From positions 1-45,681 of the forward strand of contig CAJTXS010000011.1 in assembly GCA_910583735.1 (NCBI GenBank): a DNA stretch of 45,681 nucleotides. Direction: 5' to 3'. Numbering within the stretch: the stretch's first letter is position 1; each line of letters starts with the position of its first letter. The position numbers were made by a program, and so were the translations under genes. The notes beneath the pieces were generated by a model. It was not told the origin of the DNA, ran no database searches, and was given only the letters and a program-made list of their open reading frames with translations. This DNA is from an uncultured Christensenella sp. GTDB lineage: Bacteria; Bacillota; Clostridia; Christensenellales; UBA3700. Below, in pieces: positions 8,137-16,996 of the stretch.

Positions 8137-8165
8137 ATTATATTGCGCAACGGATAATAAGTCAA
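8137..8165 (-). promoter_or_regulatory. SigmaA promoter of the 85-residue gene (leaderless)
   Basis: On the minus strand: TTGACT (8160-8165), 17-bp spacer, TATAAT (8137-8142). Seven bases separate the -10 from the ATG at 8129; no ribosome binding site fits between. Confidence 0.7.
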
Positions 8166-8253
8166 TTCAATTGCCGATAAGCTTTAAGTTTGCGCAGTCC
8201 GAACTATGTGATTATCGCGGTCAAATGACAACAAAATCCGCTAAGGAATATGA

Positions 8254-8282
8254 TTGACAAAGAAAGGCTTTTGATATAAAAT
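8254..8282 (+). promoter_or_regulatory. Promoter of rex-greA-lysS
   Basis: TTGACA (8254-8259), 17-bp spacer, TAAAAT (8277-8282): close to consensus. The leader of about 25 bases carries GAGGGA before the rex ATG. I find no Rex-type palindrome here, so rex is probably not self-repressed at this promoter. Confidence 0.75.
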
Positions 8283-8313
8283 ATATAAACGACTATTACG
8301 CTGTGAGGGAAAT

Positions 8314-8934
8314 ATGGCAGACAGGATATCGCCCGCAATCATCAAGAGACTGCCCAGATACTATCGGGTTATATCTCATCTCGACAGCGAGGGCAGGGCT
8401 AAAGTATCGTCCAGCGCCATTGCGCAGATGATGGATATTACCGCCTCGCAGGTAAGGCAGGACTTCTGCAACTTCGGCGGGTTCGGACAGCAAGGCTACG
8501 GTTACGACGTTTCCAAATTGAAATCGGAATTAGAGAGCATACTCGGGCTCGACAGACGGCATAATATGATTATTATCGGAGCCGGCAATATAGGCAGGGC
8601 TTTAGCGGGGTATAAGGGTTTCGGAGACGGCTTTTGCGTGAGCGCGGTATTCGACATCAAGACGGACGGCATTGCGCTGCCGAGCGGAGTAGCCGTATAC
8701 CCTATGAGCGAGCTCGCGTCGTACTGTGCGGGCAATAAAGTGGATATTGCGGTAATAGCTACGCCTTCGCAGGCGGCTCAGAGCGTTGCCGACGCAGCGG
8801 TGTCCGCAGGGATTAGAAATATTTGGAATTTTGCGCCTACGGAGCTATCTGTTGCGGACGGCGTCGTGGTAGAGAACATATCTATGAGTGAAAGCCTTTA
8901 CGTTCTTTGCTACTATATGAATAACAAGGCATAG
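8314..8934 (+). CDS. rex: Redox-sensing transcriptional repressor Rex
   Basis: A 206-residue protein, the normal length for Rex. The N-terminal winged helix has the family pattern 'IKRLPRYYRVISHL' and 'SSSAIAQMMDITASQVRQDFCNFGGFGQQGYGYDV'. A Rossmann domain with IIIGAGNIGRALAGY and VIATPSQAAQSVAD binds NAD(H). A C-terminal helix ending SLYVLCYYMN allows domain-swapped dimers. Rex senses the NADH/NAD+ ratio and leaves DNA when NADH is high, releasing fermentation genes. A matching operator lies at the adhE promoter at 31858. The next gene, greA, starts 10 bases after the stop, so they are cotranscribed. Confidence 0.95.
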   Translation: MADRISPAIIKRLPRYYRVISHLDSEGRAKVSSSAIAQMMDITASQVRQDFCNFGGFGQQGYGYDVSKLKSELESILGLDRRHNMIIIGAGNIGRALAGYKGFGDGFCVSAVFDIKTDGIALPSGVAVYPMSELASYCAGNKVDIAVIATPSQAAQSVADAAVSAGIRNIWNFAPTELSVADGVVVENISMSESLYVLCYYMNNKA

Positions 8935-8944
8935 GAGGGTTATC

Positions 8945-9415
8945 GTGGAAAAATTCTTTATGACACAAGAGGGGTTCGACGAACTGCAGAAGAAGCTCAA
9001 TTATCTCAAGACCGTGCGCAGGCTGGAGGCGTCCGAGAGGATAAAACAGGCGCGCGAGTACGGCGACTTATCCGAGAATGCCGAGTACGACGCGGCTAAG
9101 GACGAGCAGGCGATGATAGAGGCGGATATCCGCAAGATAGAAGCGCAGCTGGAGAATGCGGAGATAATAGCAGACGGCGGCGGCTCCAAGAATGTGGTCG
9201 TATTGGGCAGCAAAGTTACTTTGCTCGACGTGGATATGAACGAAGAGGAAGAGTGGCTGATAGTAGGCACTACCGAGGCGTCGTTCAGAGACGGCAAGCT
9301 CAGCAACGAGTCTCCTCTTGCTCAGGCTATACTCGGCAAGCGCAAGGGCGATGTCGTCACGGTGCGCACGCCGCAGGCTACTTACGACGTTAAGATAGTT
9401 AAGATAGAAAAATAA
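8945..9415 (+). CDS. greA: Transcription elongation factor GreA
   Basis: A 156-residue protein of standard GreA length. An N-terminal coiled coil has 'TQEGFDELQKKLNYLKTVRR' and the tip region 'AREYGDLSENAEYDAAKDEQ', carrying the acidic residues that reach RNA polymerase's active site and stimulate transcript cleavage. A C-terminal FKBP-like domain ends 'SPLAQAILGKRKGDVVTVRTP'. The start is GTG at 8945, eight bases after AGGAGGG; an internal ATG at 8960 would remove part of the helix. It lies between rex and lysS, and greA-lysS is a common Firmicutes pair. Confidence 0.95.
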   Translation: MEKFFMTQEGFDELQKKLNYLKTVRRLEASERIKQAREYGDLSENAEYDAAKDEQAMIEADIRKIEAQLENAEIIADGGGSKNVVVLGSKVTLLDVDMNEEEEWLIVGTTEASFRDGKLSNESPLAQAILGKRKGDVVTVRTPQATYDVKIVKIEK

Positions 9416-9436
9416 TCGGATATTACGGTACAGACA

Positions 9437-10918
9437 ATGGACAATACAGAGCAGCAAGAGCTTAACGAAGCCATACGTATACGTTCGGACAAGCTGAGGG
9501 CTTTGGCGGCGGAAGGCGCCGACCCTTTCGAGCAAGTGCGTTACGACAGGAATAGCGACGCCGCGACTATTAAGTCGGGCTATCCCGACAATGACGGCAA
9601 GGAAGTCGTCATCGCGGGCAGATTGACCGCCAAGCGCGTGATGGGCAAGGCGAGCTTTGCCAGGCTTACCGACGGCAGCGGCAGCATTCAGTTGTATGTC
9701 AGCAGAGACGACCTCGGCGAGGATAAGTACGCCGCGTTTAAGAAGTGCGACATAGGCGATATATACGGATTAAAGGGTAAGATATTCGTTACCAAGACGG
9801 GCGAGATAAGCGTGCATGTCAGCGATATGACGCTCCTTGCCAAGTCGCTCATTCCCCTTCCCGAGAAGTTCCACGGACTAAAAGATACCGATACGAGATA
9901 CCGTCAGAGATATGTCGACTTGATTGCCAATCCCGAAGTAAAGGACGTGTTCGTCAAGCGCTCTTTGATAATCAGAGCAATACGCAACTTCCTCGACGGC
10001 GAAGGATTCCTCGAGGTGGAGACGCCCATACTCAACACTATACCCGGCGGCGCGTCGGCAAGACCTTTCATTACGCATCACAATACCTTGGATATAGACA
10101 TGTACATGCGTATAGCCCCCGAGTTATTCCTCAAGAGACTGATAGTAGGCGGCTTCGAGAAGGTATACGAAGTGGGCAGACTCTTCCGCAACGAGGGTAT
10201 GGATACCAAGCACAATCCCGAGTTTACTACGGTAGAGCTCTATCAGGCGTACGCCGACTATACCGACATGATGGATATTACCGAGCGCATGTTTAAGCAT
10301 ATTGCCGACAGCGTGCTCGGCAGCAGAGTATTCACCCACCAAGGCGTAGAGGTAAATCTCGACACGCCCTGGAAGCGCGTCACTATGGCGGAAGCGGTCA
10401 AAGAGTATACCGGTATCGACTTCGCCGATACGGACCTCGACGCGCTGTGCGCTAAGGCTAAGTCGCAAGGAGTGGAGCTGCCTAAAGAAATTACTTGGGG
10501 CAGACTGCTATACAGCGTATTCGATCAAAAAGTGGAGGAGAAACTCATCTCTCCCACATTCATACTCGATTATCCTATCGAGGTATCTCCGCTTGCCAAG
10601 AAGAAGGCTAAGGACAAGAGACTTACCGAGAGATTCGAGTTCTTCATATCGGGAAGAGAGATGGGCAACGCTTTCTCCGAGCTCAACGATCCTATAGACC
10701 AGCGCGAAAGATTTATGGCGCAGGTAAGGGATAGGCTCAACGGTGACGACGAGGCTCAGATGATGGACGAAGATTACGTCAATGCACTCATGTACGGCTT
10801 GCCCCCGACGGGCGGACTGGGCATAGGTATAGACAGACTGGTGATGTTCTTTACCGATCAGTCCAATATACGCGACGTATTGCTTTTCCCTACCATGAAG
10901 CCGCTTAAGAAAGATTGA
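9437..10918 (+). CDS. lysS: Lysyl-tRNA synthetase, class II
   Basis: A 493-residue enzyme charging tRNA-Lys with lysine. It has an N-terminal OB-fold anticodon-binding domain (about 55-150: VVIAGRLTAKRVMGKASFARLTDG). The class II core follows: motif 1 region FLEVETPILNTIPGGASARPF, motif 2 EVGRLFRNEGMDTKHNPEFT, and motif 3 GLGIGIDRLVMF near the end. Length is normal. It follows greA by 21 bases. Its TGA overlaps the next gene's ATG by one base, so the next gene is translationally coupled. Confidence 0.95.
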   Translation: MDNTEQQELNEAIRIRSDKLRALAAEGADPFEQVRYDRNSDAATIKSGYPDNDGKEVVIAGRLTAKRVMGKASFARLTDGSGSIQLYVSRDDLGEDKYAAFKKCDIGDIYGLKGKIFVTKTGEISVHVSDMTLLAKSLIPLPEKFHGLKDTDTRYRQRYVDLIANPEVKDVFVKRSLIIRAIRNFLDGEGFLEVETPILNTIPGGASARPFITHHNTLDIDMYMRIAPELFLKRLIVGGFEKVYEVGRLFRNEGMDTKHNPEFTTVELYQAYADYTDMMDITERMFKHIADSVLGSRVFTHQGVEVNLDTPWKRVTMAEAVKEYTGIDFADTDLDALCAKAKSQGVELPKEITWGRLLYSVFDQKVEEKLISPTFILDYPIEVSPLAKKKAKDKRLTERFEFFISGREMGNAFSELNDPIDQRERFMAQVRDRLNGDDEAQMMDEDYVNALMYGLPPTGGLGIGIDRLVMFFTDQSNIRDVLLFPTMKPLKKD

Positions 10919-12183
10919 TGCGCCGCATCGACGCGCCGCTATACAATGCGGTGATTGCGGTAGCTGATAAGGACGCTGTACGCTTCCATATGCCGGGACA
11001 CGGCGGTGTGGGAGAGGACGCGTCTTTTTTTGCAAGCGCTAAGTACGACCTTACCGAGCTTGATGGATTGGATAATTTGCTGTCGCCCGTCGGGGCGATT
11101 GCCGAGGCGGAGGCTCTTGCCGCCGAGGCGTACGGCGCGTCGGACGCTCTCATACTCACACAAGGCGCGACATGCGGCGTACATATAGCGCTGCTGTGCG
11201 TAAGAGGGGCGGGCAGGATAATATGTATCGGCGACATGCACAAGTCCTTTTGGCATGCCGCGACGCTTTATAACGCAGAGGTTTACAGGTGCGATATCGA
11301 CGGTCTGCGCAAGGGGCTCGACGGCGGAGCGGGCAGCGTATTCATTACCTCGCCCGATTACTTGGGCAATGCAGCCGATCTTAAATCCATCAATGCGGTG
11401 TGTAAAGAGTACGGCGTGCCGCTGATAGTGGACGCGGCGCACGGAGCTCATTATGCCTTTTCCGAGTTGCTTCCCGTCAATCCGGTACTTAATTGCGATA
11501 TCGCCGTATTTTCTCAGCATAAGACCATGTGCGCGTACGGCGGCGGAGCGATTATATGCGTAAGCGAAGCATTCTCGCAGATTGCAAGAGTCAATCGCAG
11601 TTTTATTCACTCTACCTCGCCGTCGTATCTGATATCGGCGTCGGTAGACTATTGCAGAGCGCTTTGGACGGCGCGCGGAGAGGAATTTTATCAAGATATA
11701 TCAAGAGAGGTCAAGGCGTTTTCCAAGATGTTGCCCGAGCCGTATACTCATATTGGCTCCGACGACATGTCGCGCGTAGTTATCGGCTGTGGGGGCGACG
11801 CGCATTCCGTAATGAGCGCGCTTTCGGATAGGGGCATATATTGCGAGGCGGCTATAGGGGATAAGCTCGTGTGCATCGTCACCCCTTACAATCGCTTTAA
11901 GCTCAAGGACCTTGCTAAAGCGCTCGCGGATATTAAGGCTGCGCCTCTGCATGAGAGGGAGAGATTGCAGCTTGCAAGCGGTGGCGTGAGCGGCAGGGTG
12001 AGGGTTGCGCGCATAGACGATTGCGTCGGCAAGAGGGCTTGCATGCCGATAGGATTTTATCCCCCGGGCACGCCCGAGATATTCGCCGGAGATATATTGG
12101 ACGAGCGCGCCGTTAAATTCATTAAGGATAATAAAGACAGATTGTTCGGGCTTGCAAGCGGCGGCGTCGTTGTGGTAGAATGA
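10918..12183 (+). CDS. Orn/Lys/Arg decarboxylase family PLP enzyme
   Basis: A 421-residue fold-type I PLP enzyme. Family signatures are FHMPGHGG near the N terminus, TQGATCGVHIAL (cofactor phosphate site), IVDAAHGAHY (aspartate to the pyridine nitrogen) and FSQHKTMCAYGGGA (Schiff-base lysine in S-x-H-K-T). The C-terminal domain ends CMPIGFYPPGTPEIFAGD, as in Bacillus YaaO/SpeA-type decarboxylases. At about 420 residues it is the short form. Position just before tmk and holB matches yaaO in Bacillus. The substrate (arginine, lysine or ornithine) cannot be read from sequence. The start is ATG 10918, overlapping the lysS stop; the TTG just before it is less likely. Confidence 0.85.
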   Translation: MRRIDAPLYNAVIAVADKDAVRFHMPGHGGVGEDASFFASAKYDLTELDGLDNLLSPVGAIAEAEALAAEAYGASDALILTQGATCGVHIALLCVRGAGRIICIGDMHKSFWHAATLYNAEVYRCDIDGLRKGLDGGAGSVFITSPDYLGNAADLKSINAVCKEYGVPLIVDAAHGAHYAFSELLPVNPVLNCDIAVFSQHKTMCAYGGGAIICVSEAFSQIARVNRSFIHSTSPSYLISASVDYCRALWTARGEEFYQDISREVKAFSKMLPEPYTHIGSDDMSRVVIGCGGDAHSVMSALSDRGIYCEAAIGDKLVCIVTPYNRFKLKDLAKALADIKAAPLHERERLQLASGGVSGRVRVARIDDCVGKRACMPIGFYPPGTPEIFAGDILDERAVKFIKDNKDRLFGLASGGVVVVE

Positions 12184-12187
12184 GGAT

Positions 12188-12814
12188 ATGAAAAAAGGCG
12201 CGTTTATAACTATAGAAGGTTGCGAGGGAGTGGGTAAAAGCACGCAGACGGCTATGCTTAAAGATTATTTCGAGAGTATAGGCTGCGACGCAATGTTTTT
12301 ACGCGAGCCCGGCGGTACCGAAATATCGGAGAAGATAAGGTCCGTCATTCTCGATACTTCCAACGAGGGCATGAGCGGCATATGCGAGGCGTTGCTGTAC
12401 TCGGCGGCGCGCGCTCAGTTGATTGAGGAAGTAATTGCCCCCGCGCTCTTGCAGGGACGGATAGTGGTGTGCGACAGGTTTACCGATTCCACATTCGCCT
12501 ATCAAGGCTGCGCCCGCGAGCTGGGAGAGGAGGTCATAACTCGCCTCAACGACATAGCTTGCTGCGGCATAACGCCCGATATTACGATTTTTCTCGACTT
12601 GGAGCCCGAGGCTGCCTTTAGGCGCAAGGGCGGAGCGGACGCGGACGACAGGCTCGAGTCCGCAGGCATAGATTTTCACCGCAGAGTGTACGACGGTTAC
12701 CTAAAGTGCGCTGCGGCTTATCCCGATAGATTTAAGCGTATAGACGCATCTTTCGACGCCGATACAATCCATAATTCTATAGTGAAATTGCTTAAGACGG
12801 CAGGGGTGGTTTGA
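12188..12814 (+). CDS. tmk: Thymidylate kinase
   Basis: A 208-residue enzyme phosphorylating dTMP to dTDP. P-loop IEGCEGVGKST near the N terminus, dTMP-binding FLREPGGTEISEKIR, and the DRFTDSTFAYQG motif with its DR pair. The lid region 'EAAFRRKGGADADDRLES' carries arginines, as in Gram-positive enzymes. Length is normal. Start ATG 12188 lies four bases after the decarboxylase stop, with GAGGAT upstream. The stop overlaps the holB start (TGATG). Confidence 0.95.
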   Translation: MKKGAFITIEGCEGVGKSTQTAMLKDYFESIGCDAMFLREPGGTEISEKIRSVILDTSNEGMSGICEALLYSAARAQLIEEVIAPALLQGRIVVCDRFTDSTFAYQGCARELGEEVITRLNDIACCGITPDITIFLDLEPEAAFRRKGGADADDRLESAGIDFHRRVYDGYLKCAAAYPDRFKRIDASFDADTIHNSIVKLLKTAGVV

Positions 12815-13764
12815 TGGATTACCGCGCTCTGCTGCACGGCAGTTCCGTACTGGATATCGTAAGGCGCGACAAGGCGGCGGGCACGCTGTCGCATGCTTAC
12901 GCCGTATTTGCCGACGACGCAGACTGCTGCAAGGAGATTACCTATCTCATAGCAGAGGCTATCGTATGTCCCGATGCGGGTTGCGGCAAGTGCATTGCCT
13001 GCACAATGCTGCAAGACGGCTGCAACGGGGACGTAAGGATATACGACGAGGCTTTGGGCGCGGCTGCAGCCGACAAGATAGTGGAAGACGCTCTTATGTA
13101 TTCCGTATCGGGCGGCAATAAAATATATGTTATCAACAATGCCGAGACCATGAACGCCGCCGCGCAGAACAAGCTGCTCAAGACTATCGAGGAGCCCGAG
13201 GACAACGTGATTTTCGTACTTGGGATAACCAAGCCCGCGGCGGTGGCGGAGACGCTCAAGTCGAGATGTAAGAAGTTATATTTCGAAGGCGCGGATTCCG
13301 ACTTGTTGCTTGAGCAATTGATTGAGGAGTACGCCGATACGGACGGAGTGCGCAGAGCCGCGGCATTCTGCGACGGCAATGTAGGCAGGGCGCGCGCGAT
13401 GGCGGGCGACGCGGCTTTTGCCGCAGATACCGATATGCTCATAGCGCTCCTCGGGGATATGCAAAAGAGCTCTCAAGTGTGTCAAGAGGAGAAGAGCCTT
13501 AAGAAAGATAAGGACTCCATGCTCGGATATATAGATATATTGGAGATCATACTGCGTCTCATGTCGCAATATAAGCGCGGAGACAAGAGTTGCGGGCAGG
13601 GCGGTATCGCCGCTCTTTCCGCTAAATTCACGGACGCCGCGCTGGCTGCGACGGAGTATCTGCTTAACGACTGTCGCAGACGTTTGGAGAGCAACTGCTC
13701 GCCCGTATCCGTGGCGGACACATTATTATTCGGTATTTTGGAGGTGCAATATAAATGTCGCTGA
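12814..13764 (+). CDS. holB: DNA polymerase III delta' subunit
   Basis: A 316-residue clamp-loader subunit. The AAA-like fold has the delta' zinc cysteines in CPDAGCGKCIACTML (family spacing C-x8-C-x2-C-x2-C in variant form). It also has 'IYVINNAETMNAAAQNKLLKTIEEPEDNVIFVLGI' (Walker B-like and sensor 1) and 'LKSRCKKLYFE' (SRC motif). There is no Walker A, normal for delta'. It works with DnaX and HolA to load the sliding clamp. The start overlaps tmk by one base; the end overlaps ricT by ten bases. The Bacillus genes darA and yaaR, which usually sit between tmk and holB, are absent here. Confidence 0.9.
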   Translation: MDYRALLHGSSVLDIVRRDKAAGTLSHAYAVFADDADCCKEITYLIAEAIVCPDAGCGKCIACTMLQDGCNGDVRIYDEALGAAAADKIVEDALMYSVSGGNKIYVINNAETMNAAAQNKLLKTIEEPEDNVIFVLGITKPAAVAETLKSRCKKLYFEGADSDLLLEQLIEEYADTDGVRRAAAFCDGNVGRARAMAGDAAFAADTDMLIALLGDMQKSSQVCQEEKSLKKDKDSMLGYIDILEIILRLMSQYKRGDKSCGQGGIAALSAKFTDAALAATEYLLNDCRRRLESNCSPVSVADTLLFGILEVQYKCR

Positions 13765-14633
13765 TAGTGGGCATAAAATTCAATAACGGCGGTAAGAGCT
13801 ACTATTTCGATCCTAAGGATTTGACGCTTAAAGTTGGCGACAAGGTGATAGTGGAGACGGCTTCGGGCAAGGAGCTTGCAAGCGTGAGCATAGCCAATAC
13901 CGAAGTGGATGACAAGGAGATAAGCTCTCCGCTCAAGCCGGTCTTGCGCGTAGCAACCGACGCGGACCTTGCGCGAGCGGAAGAGAATGTCAAAATGGGC
14001 AAAGACGCGCTTAGGCTTGCGATACAGAAGGTGGAAAAGCGTAAGCTGGATATGAAGCTCGTGCGCGCGGAATACTCCTTCGACCGCAGCAAGCTGACCG
14101 TGTTCTTTACCGCGGACGGCAGGGTAGACTTTCGCGACTTGGTGCGCGATATAGCGAGCGCGCTGCATACCAGATTGGAGCTCAGACAGATATACGAGAG
14201 AGACGATATCAAGTTGCACGGCTGCATGGCGCAGTGCGGCAGGGAATGCTGCTGCATTACTCACCTCAACGATTACGACAAGGTAACCGTGCGCATGGCT
14301 AAGAATCAGAATTTATCGCTCAATCCCACTAAGGTAAGCGGCATGTGCGGCAAGCTCATGTGCTGTCTCAGATATGAGAACGACTATTATGCCGAAACTT
14401 GCAAACTTATGCCGAAGGTTGGCAGTAAGGTAAAAACCAAGGACGGTTATGTTAAAGTAGACAGTGTCGATTTGCTCAAGCGGCAGATTAGGGGCAGTCT
14501 GGAAAATCAAGACGGCGGTATCGAGATAAAGTATTACGACTTGGGAGATTTCGAGATGCCGCGCAAGGATACGGCGCGTAAGTCCAAAGAGGACGATTCG
14601 GATGATTCGTCCTGCGAGCTGAAGGACAACTAA
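13755..14633 (+). CDS. ricT: PSP1-domain protein RicT/YaaT
   Basis: A 292-residue protein with the PSP1 C-terminal domain. The cysteine-rich region has GCMAQCGRECCC and SGMCGKLMCCLRYEN, and 'LVRAEYSFDRSKLTVFFTADGRVDFRDLVRD' is typical. In Bacillus, RicT with RicA and RicF carries iron-sulfur clusters and steers RNase Y; that role here is by homology. The tail of about 20 residues is acidic and serine-rich. ATG 13755 is preceded by GAGGTG at 13741. It closes the rex-to-ricT run; the next gene follows after a hairpin. Confidence 0.92.
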   Translation: MSLIVGIKFNNGGKSYYFDPKDLTLKVGDKVIVETASGKELASVSIANTEVDDKEISSPLKPVLRVATDADLARAEENVKMGKDALRLAIQKVEKRKLDMKLVRAEYSFDRSKLTVFFTADGRVDFRDLVRDIASALHTRLELRQIYERDDIKLHGCMAQCGRECCCITHLNDYDKVTVRMAKNQNLSLNPTKVSGMCGKLMCCLRYENDYYAETCKLMPKVGSKVKTKDGYVKVDSVDLLKRQIRGSLENQDGGIEIKYYDLGDFEMPRKDTARKSKEDDSDDSSCELKDN

Positions 14634-14640
14634 AGCACTC

Positions 14641-14682
14641 AGCCCCCTATCCCGCTTGCAATTAACGGGGATATAGGAGGCT
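14641..14682 (+). promoter_or_regulatory. Hairpin burying the ribosome binding site of 14685
   Basis: agccccctatcccg (14641-14654) pairs with cggggatataggaggct (14666-14682) with one mismatch and a small bulge. The 3' arm contains the AGGAGG ribosome binding site, two bases before the ATG at 14685. The loop is 11 bases. No T run follows, so it is not a standard terminator. It may control translation of the next gene or form a transcript end/processing barrier after ricT. Confidence 0.6.
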
Positions 14683-14684
14683 GT

Positions 14685-16919
14685 ATGAAAACAAAATCTC
14701 TTATTTGTATTTTAACTGTAGCAATATGTCTCGGCGCGTGCGCGCTGGGCTTCGTAACGGGCGGCGATGACTTAGGTGCAAGCCGCCTTATTGCATTGGC
14801 GGAGGCGGATAACGAGTCGCAGGACGTTTACATACGCGACTCTTCCGACTGGGCGAAACTTGCAAGCGACGTCGCGGCGGGCAACTCTTTCTCGGGCGTA
14901 CGCGTGGTACTGGAAGCGGATATCGATATAGACCGTCCTATCGGCGGCAGGGACAATCCTTTTTCGGGGATATTAGACGGTATGGGGCATACTTTGTCGG
15001 CAGATATCTCGGGCGCGGATTATTGCGCTCCCATAAGTTATCTTGACGGCGGCAAGGTAATGTCTTTGGGCGTTGCGGGTAAGATATCGGGCAAGCAGGC
15101 CGTAGGCGGAGTTGTAGGATATAATTACAAGGGCAACGTATATTCCTGCTATTATCGCGGCTCGATTACCGCAGACAACTACGCGGGCGGAATAGTCGGC
15201 GTGAGCGACGGCGGAATTGTAGACTCATGCTATGCGATAGCGGACATTACCGTTGCGGGCAGAGATACGTTCGCGGGCGGCATAGTCGGCGTCAACGAGT
15301 ATGACGGCATAGTCGCAAGGAGCTATTACGTAGGCAAGGCGGATTGCGTCGGAGGAGGCGGAATAGCGGGCTATGCCGGTAGGGGTAATCTCACATCGTG
15401 CTACTACAACAACGAGTTGACCGACAGGGCGCGCGGAGCCGCGAGCGAGGCGGTCATTACCGATGTGGCGGGACTTACGAGTAAAGGCATGGCGGGCGAC
15501 AATATGCGTCTCGGCGACGCTTTCTCATATCGCAATACCGACGGTAATTGGGGATGTTATCCCGCGCTTAAGAGTTTCGATATGACCGCCGGCGACGACT
15601 ATAACTCCTATGCCGACTGGGCGTCGCATTTGATTAACTGCAAGCTGCTTGTTAAGGTAGAGGGCGATAAGACGACGATATCCGCGCTCGATGCTTCCTC
15701 TCCGCTTGCGGACGGCAGCATTAAGGGATATAAATTCCTCGGTTGGTATACCCAAAGCGAGGGCGGAGACAAGGTCACATCGCTCAGCGCGGGCAAGGAT
15801 ACTGTCATATACGGCAGGTATGAGATTATCCGCTACACCATTACATACGAGCTGTCGGGCGCAGCGTGGAGCGACGGATACAAGGCGGTTGCGACATACA
15901 CCGTGCTTGACGAGTTGACATTGCCTACGGCGGACAATGTCGTGCTGTCCGATTCCAAATTCGGAGGTTGGCGCACCGAGGGCGGAGAGATAATCTCGTC
16001 TATCCCCAAGGGCAGCGTGGGAGACATCGTGCTTACGGCGAGTTTCTCGCTCAAGCCGATTGCCGCGATGTCGCGTTTTGTAACCGATTACATTTGGATT
16101 ATTCTCGATATTGCGGGCGCGTTGCTCATTGCGGCGGAGCTAATCGTGCTCCTTAGAGTGAGGAAGAAGAGGGCAGGCTCGGAAAGTTACGGCATGAGCG
16201 CCGTTTTGCCTATCTTTGCGTCTGCGGCGTTTTATCCCGCGGGCATGATAATATTCATCGCAGAGATAGCAGCTATGATAATTCTGCCCATAGTCATGCT
16301 GGCTCGCCGAGACAGGAGACGCAGCGAGGCGCAGGCTCTGGCTACTTGCGACGAGTTGTTTATAGAACTCATGCCGACGCGGCCGCTTTTGCTGGGCGAC
16401 GGCGCGATTGCGGGAGAGGAGGCGGAGGACTTGGGCGCGGAAATATCCGTGACGTATCGCAATTCCTTTACCGCAAGGCTGATAATGAGCAGCGAGCAGA
16501 CCAAGAGATATTATTGCGCTCTTAAGGCGAGACTGCTTGCATATAGGCGCGTTCACGCTCGCGTGAGTTGGAGCTGCGAGACGTTCGGATACGGCAGGAG
16601 CGCCATTGCCAAGATTGCCGTGTCGGGCAATGCGATCAAGCTGTATCTCGCGCTCGACTACGAGGGCGTGGAGAGTAAGTATTACGCGATGGACAAGCGC
16701 GGCGTAAAGAAATACGAGAGCGTGCCTACATGCGTAAAGATTAAGAGCGAGCGAGCACTCAAGCGCGCGCTTACGCTTATCGGCAAGATGGCGGACAAGC
16801 ACGGACTCTTAATGCGCGACGACGGAGAAAATAAAGTGGTATTCGACAACGTCGCAATGACCAGGGACGAGATGATAGACAGGGGATTCGTCAAGAGCAA
16901 AGTAAATTTTCGGAGATGA
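14685..16919 (+). CDS. Exported GLUG/InlB-repeat membrane protein
   Basis: A 744-residue protein. Residues 1-26 form a signal peptide. At about 140-245 are four GLUG-like repeats (AGGIVGVSDGGIVDSCYA type). At about 345-380 and 425-455 are two InlB-type B-repeats (GYKFLGWYTQ..., KFGGWRTEGG...), followed by a membrane segment at 470-492 and positively charged RVRKKR. A second hydrophobic stretch (505-538) is long enough for one or two passes and ends RRDRRR. Residues about 588-735 form a compact domain (SVTYRNSFTARLIM..., AKIAVSGNAIKLYLALDYEG, SVPTCVKIKSERALKRALTLI). I recall that domain from several clostridial membrane proteins, without known function. It is probably cytoplasmic, but topology is not certain. 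Outside it may bind a ligand or surface; a sensing role is inference. Confidence 0.7.
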   Translation: MKTKSLICILTVAICLGACALGFVTGGDDLGASRLIALAEADNESQDVYIRDSSDWAKLASDVAAGNSFSGVRVVLEADIDIDRPIGGRDNPFSGILDGMGHTLSADISGADYCAPISYLDGGKVMSLGVAGKISGKQAVGGVVGYNYKGNVYSCYYRGSITADNYAGGIVGVSDGGIVDSCYAIADITVAGRDTFAGGIVGVNEYDGIVARSYYVGKADCVGGGGIAGYAGRGNLTSCYYNNELTDRARGAASEAVITDVAGLTSKGMAGDNMRLGDAFSYRNTDGNWGCYPALKSFDMTAGDDYNSYADWASHLINCKLLVKVEGDKTTISALDASSPLADGSIKGYKFLGWYTQSEGGDKVTSLSAGKDTVIYGRYEIIRYTITYELSGAAWSDGYKAVATYTVLDELTLPTADNVVLSDSKFGGWRTEGGEIISSIPKGSVGDIVLTASFSLKPIAAMSRFVTDYIWIILDIAGALLIAAELIVLLRVRKKRAGSESYGMSAVLPIFASAAFYPAGMIIFIAEIAAMIILPIVMLARRDRRRSEAQALATCDELFIELMPTRPLLLGDGAIAGEEAEDLGAEISVTYRNSFTARLIMSSEQTKRYYCALKARLLAYRRVHARVSWSCETFGYGRSAIAKIAVSGNAIKLYLALDYEGVESKYYAMDKRGVKKYESVPTCVKIKSERALKRALTLIGKMADKHGLLMRDDGENKVVFDNVAMTRDEMIDRGFVKSKVNFRR

Positions 16920-16935
16920 AAAGTTCTTCAATCCG

Positions 16936-16964
16936 TTTACAAGCCGTCTTGCCCGTGATATAAT
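16936..16964 (+). promoter_or_regulatory. Promoter of the ferredoxin gene
   Basis: TTTACA (16936-16941), 17-bp spacer, TATAAT (16959-16964). The leader carries GGAGGTAAGG before the ATG at 16997. Confidence 0.7.
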
Positions 16965-16996
16965 AATGTCAACGCAAAGTTATGGAGGTAAGGACA

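Noticed and set aside
8166..8313. Rex operator at the rex promoter
   Set aside because: No TTGTTAA-type palindrome found; the matching site is at adhE only.
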